From JBBABP01 sp041657585 (GTDB lineage: Bacteria > Patescibacteriota > Gracilibacteria > Absconditabacterales > Absconditicoccaceae), in NCBI GenBank assembly GCA_041657585.1, contig JBBABP010000010.1, forward strand, positions 1 to 24,894: a stretch of 24,894 nucleotides of DNA, read 5' to 3'. Positions 9,874 through 18,465 of the stretch are shown one piece after another. Position numbers and translations under genes: made by a program. Numbering within the stretch: position 1 is the stretch's first letter; each line of letters opens with the position of its first letter. The notes below the pieces were generated by a model. That model searched no databases and was not told where the DNA came from. It worked only from the letters and a program-made list of their open reading frames with translations.

Positions 9874-11250
9874 ATGAAAGCAACATTAATATATCCTTGT
9901 AATTTTGAAGAACTTAAACAAGGAAGTAACAAATTATATGAACCAACAAATTTGATTTCTTTATATAATATATTATCAAATCATTGAATAGATACAAATA
10001 TCATTGATTGTCATTTACCAAAATTTAAACAATTTAAACAAATAACAGAGAAAATTAATAAAGATTCTCCAAATATCTTATGATTTAGTGTCTTTTGAAG
10101 ATATTCTAGTATAAATTACGTAAAAACAATAATTTCATGAATAGATGATAATATTAAAAAAAATGCTATAAAAATAATATGATGACCTGGTGCAACATAT
10201 AATACAGAAAGAATCATAAAAGAATTACAACCAAATATTATAATAAAAGGAGAATGAGAAATACCATTAAAAAAATTAATAGAATGAGATTTTAATATAA
10301 ATAAGATAAAAAAAGACAATATAAATCTCATTTTTGAAACAATATGATGAGTTAACATCATAAGTTCAAATGAAATAACAGATATAAAAAATATTGACTA
10401 TAAAAGACCTTATTCATTACAGGATTATAATTGACTTGCTATGCCACAAATACAAAGATGATGTATATGAGGATGTACTTTTTGTTTATGAAGCTCATCG
10501 AAAAATATACGTTACAGATCAACAGAAAATATAATAAAAGAAATAAAATATTTAATTAATGAAAAAAAAGCAAAAATTATATTACCATTTTGACCTGATT
10601 TCACGGCAAATCCAAAAATTGCAAGCGAAATTATCAAAGAAATTAATAAAAGTTGAATAGCAAATAAAAAATATATTCTTGTAACAAGAATAGATACATT
10701 ATATACAAGTATAGAGCATAATATAAAAGAACGACAAAAATTTATAAAAAATAATGAAATACAATTTCAACTAGGAATAGAATCATTTTCTAATGAAAAA
10801 TTACTAAGAATTTGAAAAAAAAACAGTAAATTTACAGAAAACAATAAGGAAAATTTAATAAAATTAATAGAGCAATTTTCAGCATTTTATAACTTATTTT
10901 TCGTACTTTTCGATCCATGAAGCACAACACAAGAAATAACAAGAGACGTTGAAGATTTAATCTTTCTTCTAGAAAAGTATAGTAGTAAAGTTATGTTAAC
11001 ATGAAAGTTATTTAATTTTATGGAAATAGAACCAGGGACTGTAATATCAAAAAGCTATGATGAAAATTGGGAAAACTTTGCTTCAGAAGAATTAAAAAAA
11101 ATTTTTTCTATTGCTAAAAACATTTCTCAAGATTTAAAATATAAAAGTAAATGATATAATTGAGAATCTATATATAAAGAACGTTCTTTAGAACAGATAG
11201 AAATATTAAAAACATTTTTAGCTTTGATAAAAAAGATACCTATTCTTTAA
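9874..11250 (+). CDS. B12-binding-type radical SAM enzyme
   Basis: 458 residues. The N-terminal ~130 residues have the Rossmann-like cobalamin-binding layout: MKATLIYPCNFEEL, then PTNLISLYNILSNHGIDTNIIDCH, ILGFSVFGRYSS, KIIGGPGATYN and IIIKGEGEIPLKKLI. The classic B12 motif D-x-H-x-x-G is only half present (D-C-H-L-P-K), so B12 might bind without the His ligand or not at all. The radical SAM motif is C197-x3-C201-x2-C204 in RGCIGGCTFCLGSSS, followed by RYRSTENIIKEIKYLI and FQLGIESFSNEKLLRI, typical of the B12/MiaB-like radical SAM superfamily. Known members methylate unreactive carbons or rearrange rings; TsrM methylates tryptophan, a possible parallel in a TrpRS-rich operon. It is the last gene of the operon. 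Confidence 0.87.
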
Positions 11251-11475
11251 AAAATATATGTTATTTATTATGCCGAATTTTTTAAATTCGTTAGCAATTA
11301 TTTATATTTATTTTTTAAACTTCTCTTTTTTCTGTGAATTTATCATCTCCTTCTATTGCTTGTTTCTTATTGAAAATTTTTTACATTTGAATAAGATTAA
11401 TTTGAATATGGAAATTAGGAACTATAAATTGAAATTTTTTAATTTTTTAATATTTTAATTTTTTAATTTGAATTC
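11251..11475. other. AT-rich gap between the TrpRS-family operon and the RelA/SpoT gene
   Basis: CGAATTT (11274-11280) and AAATTCG (11284-11290) form a 7-bp hairpin with a TTT loop, without a strong T-run behind it, so termination is possible but weak. The rest is T-rich, ending in repeated AATTTTTTAAT strings and an ATTAGGAA tract near 11415, the same short motif that recurs in later gaps. No convincing promoter or RNA gene. Confidence 0.4.
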
Positions 11476-13680
11476 ATGGATATCAAAGACTTAGAAAAAT
11501 TCTTTGACTATGTCCCATTTCTCAATCAAGATACACAAATAATTCTTGATAAAATTATTTCTGAAACTAAAAAATATTTACCAGCTGACCAAATACCGTT
11601 GATACAAAAAGCTTACGACTACGCAAAAGAAAAACACAAATGACAGGTCAGATTATCATGAGAAGAATATATTGTGCACCCACTAAGAGCAACGGAATTT
11701 TTGATAGAACTTAAACCTGACTTGGAAACAATTCAGACTTGTATTTTACATGATGTCATAGAAGATTGTAATGTTTCCGAATCAGAAATAGAAAAACTTT
11801 TTTGAACTGAAGTTGCTAATCTTTGTGAAGGAATGGTCAAAGTATCAAAAATTAAATATAAATGAGAAGACAGACATTTAGAAACACTGAAAAAAACATT
11901 TCTCGCGATGGCAAAAGATTTGAGAGTTATTTTTATCAAATTAGCTGATCGCATTCACAATATACAAAAAATACAAAAACATCCAAATCCAATCAAAAGA
12001 CAAAAAATAGCAAATGAAACAATGAAAATTTTCGTGCCAATTGCAAAAAGGTTATGACTTTTTCATTATCAATTATATTTGGAAAATGGCGCATTCAAAG
12101 TTGCAAACACAGAACAATTTGAAAAAATTTTTTGATATTTAAGAAAATTTTTTGGTGAATGAGAAAAATATACAGAAAAATGAATCAAAATAATTTCAAA
12201 TTTTTTACAGCAAGAATGAATTACAGATTTTGTTGTCAAATGAAGAATCAAAAGTCCTTATAGAGTTTATGAAAAAATCGAAAAAAGATATCAATCTCAA
12301 GAATTAAATAATGTAATGGATTTATTAGCATTTAGAATTATCACTAAAACAATGAGCGATTGTTATTTGATACTTGGGATTATACATAAAAATTATACTC
12401 CACTAATCAAGAGAATTAAAGATTATATTGCAGTTCCAAAATTCAATTGATATCAAAGCATACACACAACAATTCTTGGAATGTTCAATGTCCCAGTTGA
12501 AATACAAATCAGAACTTATGAAATGGATGAGGTCGCAGAATATTGAATTGCTGCTCATTTTGCATATAGTGAATACGCAGGTCCAGTAAAAATTCCCGAA
12601 CAACAAAGTCAATGGATCAAAAAATTGCAAGAAATAGTGAATGAATATCAATCTACAGATGAAAAAGAACAATTCAAAAAAGAATTAAACATAGAAATTT
12701 TGGACAAACGCATATATATTTTTACTCCAAATTGAGACGTCAAAGAGCTTCCAACTTGAAGCACGGTTTTAGATTTTGCTTTTTCGATACATTCAGATAT
12801 TTGACTGAAATTCAAAAACGCAATTGTGAATTGAGAAATAAAACCAATAAGTTACACTCCAAAAATTTGAGATATTGTCAAAATTCAGATTTTTAAAAAT
12901 AAATATTCGGCAAATAAACATTGGTTGGAGTTTTTGCACACAACATGAGCAAAAGCAAATTTATTAAAATTTCTAAAAATAGAACAAAAAGATAATCTGA
13001 TTAAATTATCTGAGTCAGAATTAAATAAAAATTTGGAAAAATTTTGACTACCTTGATTGTGAACAGAAAAAGATCAAATAAGTAAAATATATAAAAAAGA
13101 GGAAATGGATAAAAAATTATTAAACATAATAGATAAAAAAAATACTTACAATCAATTGATCAAATCTGCTTACCCAAAACAACGAGATAGCTTAAAAAAA
13201 ACAAACAAAATCCCGGCTCCAAAAAAAATAATCAAAAAAGAAATTGAAATAATTATAGATTCTGACAAATCATTAAATTACAAATTATGCAAAGAATGCT
13301 CACCAAAAGCTTGAGATAAAATTATAGCAAAAACATGAAAAGATTGAATCAGAATACACACATTAAATTGCAAATCATTGAAAACTATTTCTTTTGATAA
13401 ACTTTTGGAAGCTCATCGAAAATGAGAAAAAACAAATAGTTACAATGCAATTGTAGAATTAAAAATATTTAACAAATATTGAAATCTTTTGAAAATAATT
13501 TCCATTCTTTCAGATTTGCATATTCCAATAAACAAAATAGAAATGATAAACAATTGAGATCTCACAAGTTCAATTAATTTTGAATCTGAATTTGAAAATC
13601 CTGCAAAATTCTTTTTCCTTTTAAACAGCTTGAAAAAATACGATAATTCAATACAAGTTACAAAAAAAACAATTAACTAA
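11476..13680 (+). CDS. RelA/SpoT homologue, (p)ppGpp synthetase/hydrolase
   Basis: 734 residues, the usual long-RSH length, with all domains in order. The hydrolase HD domain has R59, H68 in YIVHPLRA, H92-D93 in LHDVIED and LADRIHN at 156-162, so hydrolase activity looks intact. The synthetase domain shows MDLLAFRI (281-288) and FNGYQSIHTT (323-332), then VEIQIRT. A TGS domain starts near 413 (IYIFTPNGDVKELPTGSTV), a Cys/His region near 605 (KLCKECSPKAGDK ... IHTLNCKSLK), and an ACT domain from about 650. It sets the level of the alarmone (p)ppGpp in starvation. One oddity: the charged motif preceding MDLLAFRI (usually RxKD in bifunctional enzymes or ExDD in RelA types) reads E276-L-N-N279. 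It stands alone, with large gaps on both sides. Confidence 0.95.
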
Positions 13681-13827
13681 TTTGGGAATTAGGAATCGAA
13701 AATTAGGAATTAGAGCGTTTGATATTTAAAACTTAGCACTTAACACTTGCCTGCCGGTAGGTAGGTTTAGCACTTTAAAGCCTTTGAAGCCTTTGTGGCC
13801 TTTTTATCCTTTGTAACATTTAAATTT
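13681..13827. repeat. Repeat-filled gap: AATTAGGAA tract, small palindrome, 9-nt repeat up to the next start
   Basis: Directly after the RelA/SpoT stop come copies of GGAATTAGGAAT-like sequence (13683-13713), then TTAGCACTTAACACTTG and the GC-rich CCTGCCGGTAGGTAGG (around 13750-13765). From 13781 to 13816 there are four 9-nt units: CCTTTGAAG, CCTTTGTGG, CCTTTTTAT, CCTTTGTAA. They end 11 nt before the ATG of the next gene. No recognisable promoter. Confidence 0.65.
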
Positions 13828-14292
13828 ATGTGATCTTGATTCTGATTAGTTTTGAATAAATCTACACGAAGCCGAGAAGCTTTTGTTTGATCAAATTGAA
13901 TTTGAATAATTATAAACTGAATTTTAATAATATTTATATTTTTACGAATTATCAGTATTATTCGAACAGCGAAAGATATTATTTCAAGAACAAACAATTC
14001 TTGAATTCAAATAATCAGTATTTTGATAGTTACTTTTCTCACTCCAATTTTTTGATTGCCTCTTTATCATATTATCAGACCAGTTTATTACAAAAGAGAT
14101 AGACTTCCACGAAGAGAAGCTTGTGCCTTAAATCTTATAACATGCTGAAATTGTTGAATATTAAATGCAAAAGAACACGAATGTTGTATCAGTTGCTGAG
14201 AACCATTGAAAATAAAATGCAAACAATGTTGAAACAAATATCAACACACATATTCTTATTGCAATCATTGTTGAGCTCCAAATATAGAATAG
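13828..14292 (+). CDS. Membrane protein with C-terminal double zinc ribbon
   Basis: 154 residues. Two hydrophobic segments are visible, about 25-42 (GIIINGILIIFIFLRIISII) and 61-80 (IQIISILIVTFLTPIFGLPL), then a basic linker KRDRLPRRE. The C-terminus carries four CxxC knuckles: C106-C109, C120-C123, C131-C134 and C145-C148 (CGNCG, CISCG, CKQCG, CNHCG), the layout of a double zinc ribbon. Such small anchored zinc-ribbon proteins are usually of unknown function; the ribbons should be cytoplasmic and may bind nucleic acid or protein. It precedes two pilin-like genes but is separated by repeats, so shared function is only a guess. The reading frame depends on TGA as Gly from codon 2 (MGSGFG). Confidence 0.75.
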
Positions 14293-14424
14293 AATTTGGA
14301 ATTAGTAATTGGAAATTAGAAATTTGTAATTACCAATATTCTAATACTCAAATTACTTTCTTGGCTTTGAAACCTTTGTGGCTTTGTAGCCCTTGTGGCC
14401 TTTGTATCCTTTGAAACTTTTCTT
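14293..14424. repeat. Repeat-filled gap with 9-nt CCTTTGTRG repeats before the prepilin-like gene
   Basis: It starts with GGAATTAGTAATTGGAAATTAG-type sequence (14297-14318) and then holds six units of about 9 nt from 14363 to 14418: GGCTTTGAAA, CCTTTGTGG, CTTTGTAG, CCCTTGTGG, CCTTTGTAT, CCTTTGAAA. The ATG follows 7 nt later at 14425. The arrangement is the same as before 13828, 15634 and 16232. Confidence 0.65.
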
Positions 14425-15522
14425 ATGCTTATAGTACTTACAGTAATTTTATTAGCAATATTTTCTTGAATATTGATAAGCATATATTCAAATATTTTCG
14501 CATTTAATTTTGATCTTCAAAACACAATTAATTACACGTCAGCTTATTATGGAGCAATTAGCTCGATACAAAGAGCACAACTTGTAATGGACAATAAAAA
14601 ACCATGATTTGTTGGATCATGATGATTTTTTTGAAATAATAAATTCTGACCACAAAGCGATCAGTTTTCTTGAGATTTTGGTAATTATACAAAAGAATGA
14701 AATTGACTACGATGGGAAATTACAGAAAGCAGAACAAATTCTATTCCAATATCTTGATGATGAAATGTTCCAAATATTTATTCAAATCCTGATAGTAATA
14801 ATTTTAATATAATTGATCAAAATTTACAAACATTTTTTTTAAGTTACGATAATACAAGTGACGGAAATAAATATTATACTGGTACAGATAATGAAGATAT
14901 AATTTATTTTTCATGAGATTATATAAGTTGAGTATTTAGATTGCCACCAAAAATTTCTGCTTGATTTGTGACCAAATACTTGTTATGTGAACACGGCGCA
15001 AAAAATTGTAATGAATTAGATATAAATCTTGTTCCATGGTCTTTAATTTGATTTTATAATTGATCATGATTCACTATTATTCCATTTGAAAATAATTGGT
15101 GATGATTATCGCATGAAGAGGGCTATTCAAATTATATAAGTGCAAGAGTTATAAATAATGAATGATGAAAAATATATTTCATAAAATGAACTAACTGATG
15201 ATATTCTCCTGTATGGAATAATTTAAGTGAAATTACAACTCACAACACAATACCAAAAAATTTTTTCTCAGGTTTTATGTTATTAAACCCACGCCAACCA
15301 TCTTTTTGAGAAATATTTAATAAATGATGAAATGAAATAACCTGATTAAAATTAAGTTTTAATGTTTCTTGAATTTTATATTCTAGAAATAATAATCAAT
15401 ATCCATTTTTGGAATATCATTTTGATTTTCCACAGCAAATTGCTAATAATTGATATACAATTAAATGATATTGAAAAGTTTGAAATCAAATTGTACAAAT
15501 AATAGTAAAAAGGGGGAATTAG
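14425..15522 (+). CDS. PilX/type IV prepilin-like exported protein
   Basis: 365 residues. One N-terminal hydrophobic helix (about 2-27, LIVLTVILLAIFSGILISIYSNIFAF) is followed by NTINYTSAYYGAISSIQRAQ, which recalls the AYYAAESGIERA segment behind the membrane helix of PilX-type minor pilins. The remainder is a Gly/Asn/Tyr-rich extracytoplasmic domain with no recognised family. The usual short basic leader with a prepilin peptidase Gly is absent from this start and no upstream in-frame start is evident. The protein may therefore be a simple type II membrane-anchored protein instead. Two Cys (CEHGAKNC) could form a disulfide. Its TAG stop lies within a GGGGGAATTAGG repeat, so the last codons (RGN) may derive from repeat sequence. 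Probably a surface/pilus component; moderate certainty. Confidence 0.7.
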
Positions 15523-15633
15523 GAAATAGAAAGTTTAAAAAGATTTTATTCGCCTTCTCTTACTTTTAACACTTTCTATTACTTTTAACACTTTGTAACC
15601 TTTGTAGCCTTTTTAGCCTTTGTAACTTTATTC
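15523..15633. repeat. Repeat-filled gap with 9-nt repeats before the VirB2-like gene
   Basis: The AATTAGGAAATAG tract continues from the preceding stop. TTACTTTTAACACTTT occurs twice in a row (about 15560 and 15579), then four units CACTTTGTAA, CCTTTGTAG, CCTTTTTAG, CCTTTGTAA (15589-15626) lead to the ATG at 15634. Confidence 0.65.
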
Positions 15634-16059
15634 ATGACCAAACTAATATTTCTGATAGCGACGATCTTTTGACTAAATATTTTTTGAAGCGTAATATTTA
15701 ATTGAACGGCATTTGCAGAAGAAACAGTTCCATGAATAGATTGTAATCAAAATACACTTTTGAACTGACAATGTAAATTTCAGATTAATAAATTTTTGGG
15801 AATAAAAAATGAAACTGATTGAGACTCATCTGTTTGACTTTTTGTTCAAGACATAGTTCTTTCTGCGACATTTTTTATTTGAACCATTGTCACTGTTGCA
15901 ATTATAGTTTCCTGATTATTATTTATTTTCGCTGCCGCATCTGGCAAAGATCCATCAAGCGCAAAAAAATGATTAATAAATTCCTTAATCTGACTTCTGA
16001 TAGTTATTTGCTCTTACGTAATTATTAGACTAGTTCAATATATTGCAAAAGGGGTATAG
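15634..16059 (+). CDS. VirB2/TrbC-like pilin or small integral membrane protein
   Basis: 141 residues. A signal peptide is likely (residues 1-28, MTKLIFLIATIFGLNIFGSV ... AFA with EE following). After a short segment with two Cys (C37, C47), two hydrophobic helices follow at about 69-103 (LFVQDIVLSATFFIGTIVTV ... FIFAAASG) and 112-138 (GLINSLIGLLIVICSYVIIR). The small loop between them (KDPSSAKKG) is cytoplasmic and basic. This two-helix layout with GLINSLIGLLIV is typical of the VirB2/TrbC pilin family often seen in candidate-phylum bacteria. Such proteins build conjugation-like or type IV secretion pili, though here no VirB4/VirB6 neighbours are in view. The last codons (KGV-TAG) again merge with a repeat tract. 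Confidence 0.75.
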
Positions 16060-16231
16060 GAATATGGAATTAGGAAATTTGTCATTGCGAGCCTGCCTGC
16101 GGTAGGCAGGGAGCTTTTTGCGACGAAGCAATCTTAGTTTAAACGTTTAAGATTGCCACGCTCCTTTCAGTCGCTCGCAATGACTAAACTTTTTACACTT
16201 TGAAACCTTTTTAGCCTTTGAAACTTTATTT
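16060..16231. repeat. Interspersed palindromic element (16081-16184) plus 9-nt repeats before trmD
   Basis: GTCATTGCGAGC (16081-16092) is a perfect inverted repeat of GCTCGCAATGAC (16173-16184). Nested inside are CCTGCCT/AGGCAGG (around 16093-16110) and GCAATCTTA (16128-16136) facing TAAGATTGC (16148-16156) with TTTAAA-rich sequence between. The wording GTCATTGCGAG ... GACGAAGCAATC matches a repeat family I recall from intergenic regions of many unrelated bacteria. Its GC content is well above the surroundings. It is followed by CACTTTGAAA, CCTTTTTAG, CCTTTGAAA (16196-16224) and the trmD ATG. Confidence 0.75.
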
Positions 16232-17050
16232 ATGAATATATTTATTATTTCCATTTTTCCAGAGATATTTCAAAGCTTCCTACAAACATCACTTATCAAA
16301 AAAGCAATAGAAAAAAAAATTCTGAAATTTAATTTCGTTAATCCAAGAGATTTTTGTAAGGACAAAAATAAACAAGTTGATGATCAAATTTATGGTTGAT
16401 GAACTTGAATGCTAATCAAAGCCAAACCCATAATCGACGCCATAGAAAATGTAATTAAATCTATAAATTCCAAATTCCCAGCCCTGCTAAAGCAGGCCTC
16501 GCTAAGCTCGTTCCCAATTCCTAATTCCAAATTCCCAGCCCTGCTAAAGCAGGCCTCGCTAAGCTCGTTCCCAATTCCTAATTCCAAATTCCCAGTTCAT
16601 AGTGCCCATTTCCAAATACTTTTTCCATCTCCAAGCAAAACTTTTTTTACACAAAAATTTGCCCATAAATTTTCTAAAAATCAGAATCTTATTTTTATTT
16701 GTTGAAGATATGAAGGGATTGATTATCGTTTCGAAGAATATGTAAAAAACAAATATCCAAAAAACTTTCAAAAAATCTCAATCTGACAATTTATTACGTT
16801 AGGTTGAGAACTACCAACAATGACAATGATAGAATCAATTACAAGATTAATACCCTGAGTTATCAAAGAATCACAAAGTCGAAAAGATGAAAGTTACTCA
16901 ATAGACCAAAAAATGAAAAATCTTGAATATCCTCAATATACTAGACCTGAAGAAGTTTGTTGATACAAAGTTCCAGAAACTTTATTAAACTGACATCATA
17001 AGAAAATCCAAGATCGAAAAAACAAAAACGGAAAAAAAATAGAACGTTAG
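16232..17050 (+). CDS. trmD: tRNA (guanine-N1-)-methyltransferase with a repeat-derived insertion
   Basis: 272 residues. TrmD methylates G37 of tRNAs with SAM, through its trefoil-knot fold. Canonical motifs in order are VDDQIYGGGTGMLIKAKP (49-66), LFPSPSKTFFTQKFA (130-144), FICGRYEGIDYRFEEY (155-170) and QFITLGGELPTM. TGA supplies Gly in GGGTGM, CGRYEGID and LGGE. Typical length is about 240 residues; the excess is an insertion at about 79-122 made of a 19-residue unit (NSKFPALLKQ ASLSSFPIP) twice plus a partial third copy. It replaces the usual short link between the helix after GGGTGM and the LSPxG strand. The inserted DNA resembles the intergenic repeats. The flanking domains are intact and in frame, so the gene is probably functional. 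Confidence 0.92.
16466..16592. repeat. 57-nt tandem repeat inside trmD
   Basis: AATTCCAAATTCCCAG starts at 16466, 16523 and, truncated, 16580, so the period is 57 nt, exactly 19 codons. Each full unit contains CCTGCTAAAGCAGG, a 6-bp hairpin, and CTCGCTAAGCTCGTTCCCAA. Read on the opposite strand the boundary is TTGGAATTAGGAATTGGGAA, the same AATTAGGAA theme as in the gaps between genes. Confidence 0.9.
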
Positions 17051-17205
17051 TTAAATTATAAGTCAATTTTACTGTATGAGATAGTTATCTTAATATTCAA
17101 TTCAATATTAAACTTAACAAACCGACTGGGTCCCATTTTTATGGGGAGGAGGTTTGTTCGTATACTTAACTTGATAAAACATAATCAATAGAATACTAAA
17201 ATTGG
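17051..17205. other. Gap after trmD with nested inverted repeats
   Basis: TTAATATT (17090-17097) and AATATTAA (17104-17111) form an 8-bp stem. AACAAACC (17116-17123) and GGTTTGTT (17151-17158) form another, enclosing CCCAT-TTTT-ATGGG (17132-17145). The second structure is comparatively GC-rich and could terminate or process the trmD transcript, though no T-run follows. GGGGAGGAGG at its end resembles a Shine-Dalgarno core but no gene starts just behind it. Confidence 0.45.
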
Positions 17206-17268
17206 CTAGACCTTTTTGCTTACTTTTTGCGGCAATGGCAAAAAGTGAGTCTGCGAAGCAAAATTACA
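17206..17268. repeat. Hairpin repeat, copy 1 (GGCAATG loop)
   Basis: The element begins CTAGACCTTTTTG. Its 12-bp stem has the arm CTTACTTTTTGC (17219-17230), loop GGCAATG (17231-17237), and arm GCAAAAAGTGAG (17238-17249). It continues with TCTGCGAAGCAAAATTACA. A second copy with the same loop and compensating stem changes lies at 18589-18650 in the same orientation. The element precedes the permuted glycosyltransferase start by about 60 nt. Confidence 0.85.
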
Positions 17269-17325
17269 TTTACTAAAAACAATATTCAATATTTCAGGAA
17301 ACTAATTTATTTCATATACAAAACA

Positions 17326-18465
17326 ATGTTGTGACTGCTTTACTTCGGTAGATTAGAAAAAGAAAAATGATTTGACGCAATCATACAAATGATTGAAATT
17401 TTTGGAAAAAATAAATGAGATTTACCATTCAGACTTTTCATTTTTTGATCATGAACATACGAAAAAGAAATTAAAAACTTGGCATATAAATACAAAAACA
17501 TTCATTTTTTCTGACGACAAAATTTAGATACAATCAAAAGATACGTTTCTAATTGCCAATATTATTTGATGCCTTCAGTTTTTTTGGAAACTTTTTGATT
17601 AACGGCACTTACAGCTCTTTCTCGATGATTGCCAACAATTTGATTTGCAAAATGATGAGTCAAAGATTTTATTTTGCCACAGTTAGATTTAAACAAGGTC
17701 GAATGAAATTTCACATCTCAAAAATTATTCAATCTGATTAATAATTTAATTACGAATCCCCCTCTCCATAAAATGGGGAGGGTTGGGGTGGGGGGCCCTT
17801 TCCAATTATCATCACGAAAAAATAACATAACTAAAATTATTTCGCCAAACACAAAAAAAATTCTGATTGTTTCTGATTTTATAAATAAAATTTGATGAAT
17901 AGAAACTTACATTCGAGATTGCAAATCCATATTAGAAAGTATGTGATATCAAGTTCAGATTTTTGGTGGCAAACTTCCAAAATGACCAATCTGAAAATTA
18001 GCAAAATATTTGTGAATTTTTTCTGCTGTTTTTAATTTTTATGAAGCAATTAAGTTGTTGTCTACAATCAAAAAATTTAATCCTGATTTAATCCGATTCA
18101 ACAGCATACTTAGATATTTATGACGAATGTCAGTTTGAATAAGCCAATTTTCAAAAGCAAAAAAATGGATGATGTATCATGATTTTGGATATTTTTTTCC
18201 ATTCCCAAATAAATTATATGAAACAAATCAGATTAAATATCCTTTAAGTTTAAAAAACTATGTTCAATCTGCTCAAACAAAAAATCCAATTAAAATTTTA
18301 TTTATCATTTGAAAATATTTTTCAGTTTATTTAATTAAGAATAAATTAAAAAAAATTATCGATAAACATTTAGTTCCGTCAAAATATATGGAAGAAATTG
18401 TTCATAAATCCTATAAAATCCCAAAAGAAAAAATCATAACACTTCCCCATTTCATTCAAGAATAA
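17326..18465 (+). CDS. GT4-like glycosyltransferase with its two halves in swapped order
   Basis: 379 residues in one open frame. Residues 1-141 are the C-terminal, nucleotide-sugar half of a GT4 enzyme: LLYFGRLEKEKGFDAII at the very start, LFIFGSGTYEKEIKNLA, IHFFGRQNLDTIKRYV, PSVFLETFGLTALTALSRG, FAKGGVKDFI. The second Glu of E-x7-E is replaced (E88, T96). Residues about 177-379 are the N-terminal, acceptor half: KILIVSDFINKIGGIETYIR, later HLVPSKYMEEIVHKSYKIP, ending PHFIQE just where the donor half normally begins. The link (about 142-165, NPPLHKMGRVGVGGPF) is encoded by a GC-rich palindrome. Either this is a true circular permutation, a fusion of pieces from two adjacent genes, or a pseudogene/assembly product. 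The ORF opens after a stop at 17197, with ATG 17326 the natural start. Confidence 0.75.
17756..17802. repeat. GC-rich palindrome forming the inter-domain linker of the glycosyltransferase
   Basis: CCCTCTCCAT (17760-17769) pairs with ATGGGGAGGG (17773-17782) over 10 bp with one G-T pair and an AAA loop, followed by TTGGGGTGGGGGGCCC. Its G/C richness contrasts sharply with the AT-rich flanks. Similar CCCTCCCC/GGGGAGGG palindromes are common intergenic repeats in many bacteria (from memory), so this looks like an intergenic element captured into coding sequence. Confidence 0.75.

Noticed and set aside
3661..11250. Multiple frameshifts or pseudogenes suggested by in-frame TGA
   Set aside because: TGA codons coincide with conserved glycines and the proteins are full length, so recoding explains them.
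11258..11458. 66-codon hydrophobic ORF after the B12-type radical SAM gene
   Set aside because: It lies in T-rich intergenic DNA, ends in low-complexity AATTTTTTAA repeats, and its Phe/Leu/Ile-rich product is what random AT-rich sequence gives.
13828..14292. Two short standard-code ORFs (from 13887 and 14121) as separate genes
   Set aside because: They are out of frame with the zinc-ribbon reading, whose four CxxC knuckles and open frame under table 25 are far better supported.
16466..16592. Possible CRISPR array
   Set aside because: The 57-nt units are contiguous with no spacers and lie in frame inside trmD.
17141..17153. GGGGAGGAGG as a Shine-Dalgarno sequence
   Set aside because: No start codon follows at a workable distance; it is part of the ATGGG/GGTTTGTT arms of an inverted repeat.
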